Shown: one piece after another, positions 50,049 to 57,559 of the stretch
How positions within the stretch are numbered: the stretch's first letter is position 1
How the letters are laid out: each line of letters opens with the position of its first letter
Source of the DNA: Candidatus Woesearchaeota archaeon
GTDB taxonomy: Archaea; Nanobdellota; Nanobdellia; Woesearchaeales; UBA10216
Direction: 5' to 3'
Length of the DNA: 64,000 bases
Assembly (NCBI GenBank): GCA_016185705.1
Contig: JACPMZ010000003.1
Location: 174,851-238,850, forward strand
Position numbers and translations under genes: made by a program
The notes under the pieces: generated by a model
Databases searched by the model: none
What the model saw: only the letters and a program-made list of their open reading frames with translations
What the model was told of the DNA's origin: nothing

Positions 50049-52262
50049 CTAACTGTAAACTTTTTGTACGCCGCCCTTAAGCTTTTTAGCAAGCCACTCA
50101 TTCCACTCAAAAAAAATTCTCTTGGAATCAAGCGAGCCAGTCTCAGTCTTAACCTCATCAGAAATACTGTGGAAACGGTCATTGGCAGCGACAACAAAAT
50201 CAGCCTCCAGAACCTGAGGCATGCCCTTCTTGGCAGCGGACACAATGGCTTCCTTAATCCTTGCGCGCAGCATTATGTTGTCCCACACAGCATCCCAGCT
50301 GCCGGCCCACTCCTTGACATTGGAAGCGACAGACTTCAAAACCTCTGAATCGCCATTCATCAGGTCTGGAGTAACCTCAAGCTTGTCAGTCCTGGCATCG
50401 TATTTCATCAAATCAGTAAAACCTCGCTCAGCAAGCGGGTCATTCTGCCAAAGCTTGCCCACCTCGGTTATCTGCACAATGCGCCTTGAGCGGTGCAGGC
50501 CATCCGGGCTTTTAATAGGGTTTGCGACAACTATGACGTCAGTCGCCTTGAATGAAGTTCTCGGAACGCCCAAGTCATTAACAACGCGGTCAAATACGCC
50601 GTAAGGGCTGTCGCCGTGAATAGTGCCTGCGACAACATTAGCCAGCGCACCAACGCGCATGGCCTCATAAAGCGCTTTTGCTTCGCTGGAACGCACCTCC
50701 CCGATTATCAGGCCCGAATCGCCCAAGCGCAGAGTTGAGCGAATGCCTGATTCAGCAGATGCCTCGTCAGTGCCTGCAGACAATGCGCCCGCAACCTTCA
50801 ATGACTGAATGTTGTAGTTAAGCTTTTTCAAAGCAGCAGTCGGCAGCTCCAGCGTGTCCTCAATCGCAATCAGACGGTATTTCCGCATAACCTCAGTCAT
50901 AATGGCGCCGAGAAAACTTGTCTTGCCTGCAGACCTTGTCCCGGCTATAAGCATCGTCCTGGAGCCGTCAACAAGAAAACTCAGCAATCCGGCAGCAGCT
51001 GGCGTAATCATCCTGTTCTGGATAAACAGCGGCAAAGTCCACGGCTTGTCGCGATGCCTTCTGAAAGCAAATGCCAGCCCTGAAGGATTCAAAGGAGCAG
51101 TGACTGCAGCAACCCTTGCCCTCGCATTGGAAAGCTGCAGCTCAGTATCAAGAACAGGGTTTGCCTCGTCAAGCGGCCTGCCTGAAATCAGGCGCAGCTT
51201 GGTAGCCCACGAATCGGCATCATTGGCAGTTGGAACAATGTTGGTCATGCACTCATCATAGTCCTGGTGCACGATAAAAGCAGGCAGCCTGCCCATAGGG
51301 CTGTTAATGGTAATGTCCTGAATGCGGTCGTCCTGAAGCAGCACCTCAACAAGGCCGAATCCGATAGTGTACCGCACCAGGATGCTGGCGAGCTCCTCAA
51401 CTTCCTTAGAGCGCAGCCTTAAGCCGCGGCTATCAGAAAGCTCATCAAGCAGGTCATTTCCGACGTTGAAAAATACCTGCCGCATCCTTTCAGGGTCAAT
51501 GAACTCTGATTTCTCAGGCTTGTGCTCGGTAATAATGCTTCGCGCCTCATCCAGCAGAGCGTATTTTTCCTCAGAAAGCCTGAACTCAGGAGGAAGAATA
51601 TGGTAAAGCTTCTGCACAGTGTCAGGCAAATTAAAAATCGTAATTTCGGTGTCGTTAACATCGTAGCTGTCAATTTCCTCGGCATCCATTGGATAAGCAG
51701 ACATCAGGCGGGTAAACATAAAGTCCGGCTTTATCTGCGGCTGCAAAACTTTTCTGTAAATTGAGCGGTCGCCATACTTGTAAGGAAACCTCCTGGCAGC
51801 AGAAATCAGCCTGGAGGATTCCAGAGCGCGCATTGCCCTGCCAACAAAGGCGTCCTTAGGCAAATTTTTCAGCTCATGATAAGCAGCAATGGGATCGGAC
51901 TTAAGGCGGTGATACAAAATGTTCTTAAGCCTGACAAACAATGAGCTGCCCTCAACACGCTGCCTTGAAAGCTGCGCCTGAAGCTGCGCAATTTCCAAAA
52001 GCATCTGGCACTGGTCAAAATCATACTCATAATCCCGCTTCTGGGAAAGGACAATGCGGGTGGCAGCAGGATTCTCGAGGAGCGCATCAATGACAGCAGC
52101 CATAACAGTTTCATTGTCCTCAATTGAGGGAAAAAAAGGGCATTCCTCGCAGTCAAAGCGCAATACCCTGTCCTCACCCTCCTTTAAAAATTCGTAACCC
52201 AGACAGCCGCCCATAAACATCAGCCAAAGATTTTTATAGTAATCCTCCCAAACTGATTGCAA
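50049..52262 (-). CDS. Secretion/pilus ATPase, TadA/VirB11-like
   Basis: A 737-residue hexameric ATPase. An N-terminal domain of about 250 residues contains FDCEECPFF, and the C-terminal ATPase shows Walker A GTRSAGKTSF, the Asp box AIEDTLELP, Walker B GLIIGEVRSSEA and the His box VAGTIHGDSP. TTG 52262 opens the frame; ATG codons at 52220 or 52214 are alternatives because TTTATAAAGG abuts the TTG. It is followed by the TadC-like gene. The divergent coiled-coil genes across the 52276 hairpin may belong to the same apparatus. Confidence 0.85.
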   Translation of the reverse strand: MQSVWEDYYKNLWLMFMGGCLGYEFLKEGEDRVLRFDCEECPFFPSIEDNETVMAAVIDALLENPAATRIVLSQKRDYEYDFDQCQMLLEIAQLQAQLSRQRVEGSSLFVRLKNILYHRLKSDPIAAYHELKNLPKDAFVGRAMRALESSRLISAARRFPYKYGDRSIYRKVLQPQIKPDFMFTRLMSAYPMDAEEIDSYDVNDTEITIFNLPDTVQKLYHILPPEFRLSEEKYALLDEARSIITEHKPEKSEFIDPERMRQVFFNVGNDLLDELSDSRGLRLRSKEVEELASILVRYTIGFGLVEVLLQDDRIQDITINSPMGRLPAFIVHQDYDECMTNIVPTANDADSWATKLRLISGRPLDEANPVLDTELQLSNARARVAAVTAPLNPSGLAFAFRRHRDKPWTLPLFIQNRMITPAAAGLLSFLVDGSRTMLIAGTRSAGKTSFLGAIMTEVMRKYRLIAIEDTLELPTAALKKLNYNIQSLKVAGALSAGTDEASAESGIRSTLRLGDSGLIIGEVRSSEAKALYEAMRVGALANVVAGTIHGDSPYGVFDRVVNDLGVPRTSFKATDVIVVANPIKSPDGLHRSRRIVQITEVGKLWQNDPLAERGFTDLMKYDARTDKLEVTPDLMNGDSEVLKSVASNVKEWAGSWDAVWDNIMLRARIKEAIVSAAKKGMPQVLEADFVVAANDRFHSISDEVKTETGSLDSKRIFFEWNEWLAKKLKGGVQKVYS

Positions 52263-52275
52263 CCTTTATAAATGT

Positions 52276-52299
52276 ATTGCAGTATAGCAGGACTGCAAT
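52276..52299. promoter_or_regulatory. Palindrome ATTGCAGT/ACTGCAAT between divergent genes
   Basis: Perfect 8-bp arms around 8 nt, just upstream of the ATPase start and its TATA box. The position suggests an operator that could control the pilus genes; this is inferred from location only. Confidence 0.5.
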
Positions 52300-52324
52300 C
52301 AGCCGGGTGTGCGTTTATCCAGCT

Positions 52325-52383
52325 GCGCTTATTTTCTCCCTCCCTGATCTCAAGGGAAGGAGAAAATAAGCGCGGCCAAGCGA
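52325..52383. repeat. Nested-hairpin element core
   Basis: Arms GCGCTTATTTTCTCC and GGAGAAAATAAGCGC (15 bp, perfect) with inner CCTT/AAGG. Outside, CCGGGTGTGCGTTT and, from the right, CCGCTGCGCCTGTTTT are related, so the element is about 52302-52406. Confidence 0.72.
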
Positions 52384-52422
52384 GAAAACAGGCGCAGCGG
52401 CAAAAAGCACGGAGAAAAGCAA

Positions 52423-52815
52423 ATGCCCCAACAAGGACTGTTCAGGAGAAGGGCTGCACCAGAGCCAGCGCCAAGCCAGGAAACAGCTGAACTGGTAAGG
52501 CGCACAAGAATGCTGGAAGAGCGCTACTCCGGGCTTGAAAGGCGCAGCCAAGCAGTAGAAGAGAACATGATAGAGCACCACCGCAAGCTCTCATCAGAGA
52601 TACGCATGCTCGGAGAGGAATTAGCGGATGTCAAAAAAGCAGTAAAAGACGCAGGCGACAAGGTGCAGCAGATAATTGCAGAGATGCAGGAACTGGCAAG
52701 GCAGGACGAGATTCAGACAATCAAAAAATACCTGGACTACTGGGAGCCGATGAGGTTCGTGACGCAGCAGCAGGTTGAAAAAACAGTAAAGGAAATGATG
52801 GAAAACAACAGGTAG
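52423..52815 (+). CDS. Coiled-coil protein
   Basis: A 130-residue protein. After a short basic start (GLFRRRAAPEPAPS) it is a continuous predicted coiled coil (LVRRTRMLEERYSGLERR to MQELARQ), ending IQTIKKYLDYWEPMRFVTQQ. No membrane segment. Its divergent position beside the pilus ATPase and the following coiled-coil gene suggests a cytoplasmic component of that system, as with archaellum FlaC/D/E proteins (inference). Confidence 0.68.
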   Translation: MPQQGLFRRRAAPEPAPSQETAELVRRTRMLEERYSGLERRSQAVEENMIEHHRKLSSEIRMLGEELADVKKAVKDAGDKVQQIIAEMQELARQDEIQTIKKYLDYWEPMRFVTQQQVEKTVKEMMENNR

Positions 52816-52887
52816 CTGCGCCTTTTCGGGCGGCACAGACGTCACAAAACAAAAACCTTAATAAAGCAAAGAAATAACTGAGCAACC

Positions 52888-53538
52888 ATGGCAATGTTCG
52901 GCATAGGAAAAAAACCTATCCAGGAAGAACCGTTGGCAGCAACTCCAACACAAGAAGTGTTGAGGATGCGCGAACAGGGGCTTTCCAACAACCAAATCGT
53001 GCAGGCACTCCAGCGCAACGGCTACAAAACACACCAAATCTTTGACGCGATGAACCAGGCAGACCTAAAAACAGCAGGACCTGTAGAAGGGGCAATCGAG
53101 CCTGAGCTGGCCCAGCAACCGGAAGAGCTGCAGCCGGAAATAGGTGAGCAGATGCAGCCGCAGTATGAATCAGAACCGGCAGCTCAGCCACCCTCCCAAT
53201 CCTCGGGCGCAGAAGACCAAATAGAGGATTTGGCTGAAGCAATCATAGAAGAGAAATGGGAAGACCTGATGAAGGAAATAAACAAACTTCTTGAATGGAA
53301 AGAGGCGATGGAAAACAAAATGTCAGCGCTTGAGCAAAACATGAAAAACCTGCAAAGCAGCTCAGACAACCTCCAGAAGGCAGTGCTTGGGAAAGTTACG
53401 GAGTATGACAAGACAATGCGCTCAGTGGGCGCAAACATGAGCGCAATGGATTCTGTATTCAAAAAAGTGCTGCCGACGCTCACTGACAATGTGAACGAGC
53501 TATCAAGGATTACAAAAAAAGCCAGGGCCAAAAAATAG
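52888..53538 (+). CDS. Coiled-coil protein with N-terminal UBA-like helix bundle
   Basis: A 216-residue protein. Residues 20-55 (VLRMREQGLSNNQIVQALQR NGYKT) form a small three-helix UBA-like unit, followed by a Glu/Gln/Pro-rich linker and a C-terminal coiled coil (MENKMSALEQNMKNLQSSSD). It is likely a partner of the upstream coiled-coil protein. A TATA-like CTTAATAAAGC lies about 30 nt before the ATG. Confidence 0.68.
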   Translation: MAMFGIGKKPIQEEPLAATPTQEVLRMREQGLSNNQIVQALQRNGYKTHQIFDAMNQADLKTAGPVEGAIEPELAQQPEELQPEIGEQMQPQYESEPAAQPPSQSSGAEDQIEDLAEAIIEEKWEDLMKEINKLLEWKEAMENKMSALEQNMKNLQSSSDNLQKAVLGKVTEYDKTMRSVGANMSAMDSVFKKVLPTLTDNVNELSRITKKARAKK

Positions 53539-53584
53539 CAAATTCTCCAAAAAATTTTTAATATAACCCCGCCAAGCGAAGGAT

Positions 53585-54181
53585 ATGAACAAAAAATTAA
53601 CGGCATTCGCGCTTATTCTGGCAGCGTTGTTCGCCATAGGATACTTCTACAGCGCATCCCCGGACACTGGCAAGAGCAGAGAGGTTGCAGTCATCGTAAA
53701 CGGCGAGCCAATATATGCTGAGGACGTTTCCAGGGAATTCACAACCTTGACACCGGAGCAAAAAGAATTCATACAGGAAGTTGACGTGCTTGATTTCCTT
53801 ATTGAAAAAAAGCTGCTGCTTCAGGAAGCGAAAAAAGCCGGAATCACGGCAAGCAGGGAAGAAATTGAGGAAGCATATGCTGCTTCCAATCCTGAGCAGT
53901 CAATGATGCAGCAAAACCTGACCGAAAATGAGTACAGGCAAAGATTAAGCGACGAGATAAAAATAAATAAATTGCTTGATAAGAAGGCGAGCAGGAACTT
54001 CGTGGCTGAGCAGGAGGAGGTTCAGCGCATCTATGAAACGCACTACAAAGAAAAGAACGTGACCTTTGAGGAAGTGGAACGCGAAATACTCCTGCTCATA
54101 CTTAACAGGGAAAAGCGCAACTTAATAACGGCTTACACCAACAAACTGAAACAGGATGCCGAGATAAGCAGTTTTATATAG
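53585..54181 (+). CDS. Exported SurA N-terminal-like chaperone
   Basis: A 198-residue protein anchored by an N-terminal helix (LTAFALILAALFAIGYFY). The soluble part starts VAVIVNGEPIYAEDVSREF, the SurA/PrsA N-terminal motif, then DFLIEKKLLLQEAKKAGITA. It ends without a parvulin domain, so it is a chaperone-like protein lacking isomerase activity. AATTTTTAATATAAC lies about 28 nt upstream. Confidence 0.78.
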   Translation: MNKKLTAFALILAALFAIGYFYSASPDTGKSREVAVIVNGEPIYAEDVSREFTTLTPEQKEFIQEVDVLDFLIEKKLLLQEAKKAGITASREEIEEAYAASNPEQSMMQQNLTENEYRQRLSDEIKINKLLDKKASRNFVAEQEEVQRIYETHYKEKNVTFEEVEREILLLILNREKRNLITAYTNKLKQDAEISSFI

Positions 54182-54227
54182 GAATGGCTCATGAAGGGTG
54201 CAGGGATACTGAATTGCGGGGGCGAAT

Positions 54228-55451
54228 TCACAGCTCATTAATAGTGGCTATCGCTACCGGCGTGCCGCTCCTGTCAACCCGGCTGTCCATTGCAATGACA
54301 TGCTTAGCGCCTGACGCTTCCGCGCTTCCTATGATTTCAGCGTCCGCGACGCCGTCAAAAACTATGGCATAAACATTGCTCAGGCCCTTAAGGGTGAGCG
54401 AAAGCTCGCTTACAGGCACCTTGCCAAGAATATTGAGCTTTGCATCCAGCAGATATGCGGCCCTTGTTCCAATAAGCTCTTCAGAAATCTGGCGGAAAGT
54501 ATCCTTTTCCTGCGGAGTCATGGAGCGCTCCTGCCGCACAGCCCTCGGAGTATGCCGCTGCTCAGGCCTTTGCTGAGGCCTGGTGAGCTGCTGCTTTTCA
54601 AATGGCTTCTGCAATGCGGCAGACTTGTCAATCCTGATTTGCTGCGGAACAACTCTTGCGCGCAATGCCTGGTGGAGTTCCTTCTTGGTTATTTCCTCCA
54701 CTTCCTTTCCGTCAGGAGCCCTTGTTACATAATCAATGTCTGCAACCATCAGAATGGCCTTCAATATGAGTTCTCCGCCGCGGTCGCCGTCAACAAAAAC
54801 CGTCATGATTTTGCGCTTGCTGAGCTCAACAATCGTATCAGGAACAGAGGTTCCATTCATGGCAATCCCATTCTTAATCCCGTGCTTCAGCAGATTAACA
54901 ACATCAGCCCTGCCCTCAACCACAACAACCTCGTCACCCTCGTCAATCGCAGGGCCTGCAGGCAGCCGATCCCTTCCATACTCGCGGATTTCCATGACGC
55001 GAACAGCATACATTACTTCGTCTGCAAGCTCCTGAGAGTCAGGCATAGAGCTGTCAACCAAGTTCCTTAGAAGGTCCTTAGCGCGGCTCACAACATAATT
55101 GCGCTTGCTGACCCTGACATCCTCAATCCTCTCAACCTTGATTTTGGCGTTGCACGGACCTATGCGCTCAATTATCTCCATGGCAGCAGCAATAATGCTT
55201 GTCTCTGCCTTGTCAAGAGAGGAAGGAATATTAATCATTCCAGAAGTCTTGCCATTCCTCGTATCAAGGTTAACCTCAATCCTGCCAATGCGCCCTGAAC
55301 GCTGCAGTTCGCGAAGCTCAAGCTCAGAGCCAAGAAGCCCTTCTGTCTGGCCGAAAACTGCGCCAATAACGTCTGGCTTATCGACAACACCCTCTATGCT
55401 GATGCTGGCCTGCACAATGTATTTGGATGATACCGGACTAATCTTTCCCAT
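54228..55451 (-). CDS. dnaG: Archaeal DnaG primase
   Basis: A 407-residue archaeal DnaG. The central Toprim domain has VVVEGRADVVNLLKHG (Glu), and FVDGDRGGELI (DxD-type). The N-terminal part (YIVQASISIEGVVDKPDVIG) and the C-terminal helical domain match archaeal DnaG, which also associates with the exosome. A 70-residue Gln/Arg/Pro-rich linker (around 275-330) separates Toprim from the C-terminal domain. GAGGCGAT lies 5 nt before the ATG, indicating a leader. Confidence 0.93.
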   Translation of the reverse strand: MGKISPVSSKYIVQASISIEGVVDKPDVIGAVFGQTEGLLGSELELRELQRSGRIGRIEVNLDTRNGKTSGMINIPSSLDKAETSIIAAAMEIIERIGPCNAKIKVERIEDVRVSKRNYVVSRAKDLLRNLVDSSMPDSQELADEVMYAVRVMEIREYGRDRLPAGPAIDEGDEVVVVEGRADVVNLLKHGIKNGIAMNGTSVPDTIVELSKRKIMTVFVDGDRGGELILKAILMVADIDYVTRAPDGKEVEEITKKELHQALRARVVPQQIRIDKSAALQKPFEKQQLTRPQQRPEQRHTPRAVRQERSMTPQEKDTFRQISEELIGTRAAYLLDAKLNILGKVPVSELSLTLKGLSNVYAIVFDGVADAEIIGSAEASGAKHVIAMDSRVDRSGTPVAIATINEL

Positions 55452-55537
55452 TTTTATCGCCTCACAAGAAGCAGTACTTGCATCTACACAACCTCAATAC
55501 CATGTGAGCAGTGAACATGCACATACTACCTCGTTAT

Positions 55538-55637
55538 AGAACAAGCCAAAACTAATCTACAACTATCCCGCTAAAAACTTCATGCAATGAATGATAATGT
55601 GATGAATTGACTTGTTCTGTATTAATCATGAGTTGTA
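55538..55637. other. Two interlocked inverted repeats (pseudoknot topology)
   Basis: AGAACAAG (55538-55545) pairs with CTTGTTCT (55611-55618), and TACAACT (55558-55564) pairs with AGTTGTA (55631-55637). The order a-b-a'-b' cannot form nested hairpins but can form a pseudoknot in RNA. The region lies upstream of dnaG. It may be chance, a structured leader or a non-coding RNA. Confidence 0.45.
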
Positions 55638-55646
55638 AACCTGTAA

Positions 55647-55770
55647 GCCCGCACTAACTCCCAGGTTCCTCGCAGGCAAAGCCTTAGCTCCCCTGAGTAA
55701 CGCATTGCGGGCCCAACGCAAACTGTGGCTCTTAATCATCCTAGCTCATAAGAGGACCTAATTTTGCGTT
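55647..55770. repeat. Two adjacent stem structures
   Basis: GCCCGCA (55647-55653) pairs with TGCGGGC (55706-55712) around an inner AGGC-AAA-GCCT hairpin. Next to it, AACGCAAA (55715-55722) pairs with TTTGCGTT (55763-55770) and encloses CTCTTA/TAAGAG. Nothing here encodes a convincing protein. Candidate non-coding RNA or decayed mobile element. Confidence 0.5.
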
Positions 55771-55943
55771 TGTTGATTGACAACTGTAAAAACGGAAGAT
55801 TGCCTAGTTAATAAATGTTTGGTATGCCATAATTATTTGCAATATTGAAAGTAAATTGGGTGCAACGCCCTGAAAGGAAAATCAGATTTGGGATGGGCAA
55901 GCTGCCAAAAGCGGCACAGAGCGGTGTTTTGGCACCAATTAAT

Positions 55944-56032
55944 GGAAGACATAAGTAATGCATAGGAAATGTTATGCCTTCCAAACTTTAATTGAGGAGA
56001 ATAAATATGCGAAACTATTGTCCTCAATTAAA
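55944..56032. repeat. Two tandem hairpins related to the 24984-25070 pair
   Basis: Hairpin 55944-55982 (arms GGAAGACATAA / TTATGCCTTCC, one mismatch) and hairpin 55987-56032 (TTTAATTGAGGA, 12 bp). The first shares its arms and the loop end AGGAAATG with 24984-25023. The second shares the loop part AAACTATTG with 25027-25070, although its arms differ completely. Order and spacing are the same in both places. Confidence 0.88.
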
Positions 56033-56086
56033 TTAGCAAAAGATTTATATATTAATGTGGTGTTAATGCTAAATTAAGGTGATATT

Positions 56087-56329
56087 ATGGTGCAGGCAAT
56101 AATAGATATCGAGAATCGTACAAACAGGGTCTTAAACATTGTTAAAGCCAAGTTTGGATTAAAAGATAAAAGCGAAGCGATAAATGTGATGGCAGAACAA
56201 TACGAAAAAGAACTTCTTGAGCCTCAACTTAGACCTGAATATGCAGCAAAGCTGAACAGCATCAGGAAACAGAAAGGAATCCGGTTTAAAAGCATCAGTG
56301 AATTAAGAGAGCATATAGAAAATGCGTGA
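56087..56329 (+). CDS. RelB-like antitoxin (DUF2683 type)
   Basis: An 80-residue protein. The N-terminal half (VQAIIDIENRTNRVLNIVKA KFGLKDKSEAINVMAEQYE, a ribbon-helix-helix-like unit) fits archaeal DUF2683/RelB antitoxins; the C-terminal half is a toxin-wrapping segment. AAGGTGAT lies 5 nt upstream of the ATG, and ATTTATATATTAA about 40 nt upstream. It overlaps the toxin gene by 8 nt, the usual antitoxin-first order. Confidence 0.83.
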   Translation: MVQAIIDIENRTNRVLNIVKAKFGLKDKSEAINVMAEQYEKELLEPQLRPEYAAKLNSIRKQKGIRFKSISELREHIENA

Positions 56330-56588
56330 ATTTGACATTAAACCCGGACTTAAAAAGAAGCTGGTTAAATTGTCAAAGAAAGACAAGGTTTCTTATGAAG
56401 CGGTTATGAAGAAAATACAGGAAGTTATTGAATCTCCGGATGTTGGGCATTATAAGAATGTAAGATATGATATGAAAGATTCCAAGAGAGTCCATATTGG
56501 CCATTTTGTCCTGGTCTTCAGTTATGACAAAGCTAAAGATTTTGTGTCATTTGAAGATTATGACCATCATGACGACATCTATGAGTAG
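56322..56588 (+). CDS. RelE/ParE-family toxin
   Basis: An 88-residue protein: FDIKPGLKKKLVKLSKKDKV, then a central helix and VRYDMKDSKRVHIGHFVLVF SYD, the RelE beta core with basic residues, ending FEDYDHHDDIYE. RelE toxins cleave mRNA at the ribosome; ParE toxins target gyrase. Archaeal members of this type are usually RelE. Coupled to the antitoxin upstream. Confidence 0.85.
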   Translation: MREFDIKPGLKKKLVKLSKKDKVSYEAVMKKIQEVIESPDVGHYKNVRYDMKDSKRVHIGHFVLVFSYDKAKDFVSFEDYDHHDDIYE

Positions 56589-56659
56589 GTTTTTGAGCTT
56601 AACCATAGTTTAAAACAACAGCGTTCCACAGTCCAGTTGACAGCTTTACAGCCCGGCAA

Positions 56660-56783
56660 CAGTATCTCCGAAACTGCCTTAGTTCCATCCACTGCGCTCT
56701 ATTTCCTCCTCCCTTAAAATTTCGAGGGAGGAGGAAATAGAGCGCCGCAGCACGAACCGCCCCGGATTCAATCGGAGATACTG
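56660..56783. repeat. Nested-hairpin element, CAGTATCT subfamily (124 bp)
   Basis: Perfect 12-bp terminal inverted repeats CAGTATCTCCGA / TCGGAGATACTG, flanked by CGGCAA on both sides (56654-56659 and 56784-56789). The inner hairpin has arms GCGCTCTATTTCCTCCTCCC. About 93% identical to 47593-47716. It ends about 15 bp before the TATA box of the next gene. Confidence 0.88.
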
Positions 56784-56828
56784 CGGCAAGTGCATACTTT
56801 TAAATAGAAGCAAATGAATTATCCGGTG

Positions 56829-57491
56829 ATGGGCATAGGAGATGAAGTATACAGGGTGGTGCAGGACTTGGCTGAAAGTTACTCAGCCGGGCTCCTGAAT
56901 TACCTGCCAAACCTGATCAAAGGGTCGCTGATTATAATTATAGGGTATTTCGCTGCCCAGATAATCGGCTTCATCGTCAAGAAAGCGCTTTACCGGCTGA
57001 ACCTTGACAAACGGCTGCGCAGGGCGGATTTGCAGGACAGCTTTGGGCATGTGAGCCTTGCAAAGCTTTTTGGAACGCTGGCAAAATGGTTTGTGTTCTT
57101 TGTATTTTTTGCAAAAGGAATTTCATTCCTTGAGATAGGCTTTATAAGAATTCTCTCGCAGCAGCTGGCCAAGTGGACATTTTTAATCACGATTAACGTC
57201 ATTTTAATCGTCCTGGGATTTGTTTTCATTGACTTTGTCCTGTACAAGATATGGGAAATAAGAACAAGGTACGATAACGCTGTCAAGCTGCTGGCAAGGG
57301 TCATGCTTGTTTTCATCATCATATTCACCACTCTTGACCAGCAGGGCATTAACCTGTCATTCCTGAAGAACATATTCCTGATGGTTTTCGCAGGGCTGCT
57401 GCTGTCAATATCACTGGCAGTAGGCATCGGAATGGGAATGGCGCTGAGCAAAAACTTCGGGAAAATGAAGTTTTTCAATGGGAAAAGGTAG
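56829..57491 (+). CDS. MscS-like transmembrane protein (conserved TM helix repeat)
   Basis: A 220-residue membrane protein with five helices, e.g. LIKGSLIIIIGYFAAQIIG FIVKKAL and LLLSISLAVGIGMGMALSKNFG. The last helix with its GIGMGMAL glycine pattern is the TM-helix repeat found before MscS channel cores, but no MscS beta domain follows. ACTTTTAAATAG is centred 26 nt before ATG 56829, so this start fits leaderless initiation; ATG 56814 is also in frame. Confidence 0.72.
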   Translation: MGIGDEVYRVVQDLAESYSAGLLNYLPNLIKGSLIIIIGYFAAQIIGFIVKKALYRLNLDKRLRRADLQDSFGHVSLAKLFGTLAKWFVFFVFFAKGISFLEIGFIRILSQQLAKWTFLITINVILIVLGFVFIDFVLYKIWEIRTRYDNAVKLLARVMLVFIIIFTTLDQQGINLSFLKNIFLMVFAGLLLSISLAVGIGMGMALSKNFGKMKFFNGKR

Positions 57492-57559
57492 CCGCCGGCG
57501 TATTTGAATGGCATCCAGATACCAAAAACAATAAATAACCGGCGGAAGCAGTCTTCCAT

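Noticed and set aside
55647..55712. tRNA-like gene
   Set aside because: It has a 7-bp closing stem, but no T-loop consensus and no acceptable anticodon arm in any register.
55640..55790. RNase P RNA or SRP RNA
   Set aside because: The expected universal motifs (GAGGAAAGUCC with ACAGAAA, or the GGAAGGGAGCAGC-type SRP helix 8) are not present on either strand.
55833..56027. 64-codon minus-strand ORF
   Set aside because: It runs through two hairpins, lacks a TATA box or ribosome-binding site and has an unlikely composition rich in Cys, His and Tyr.
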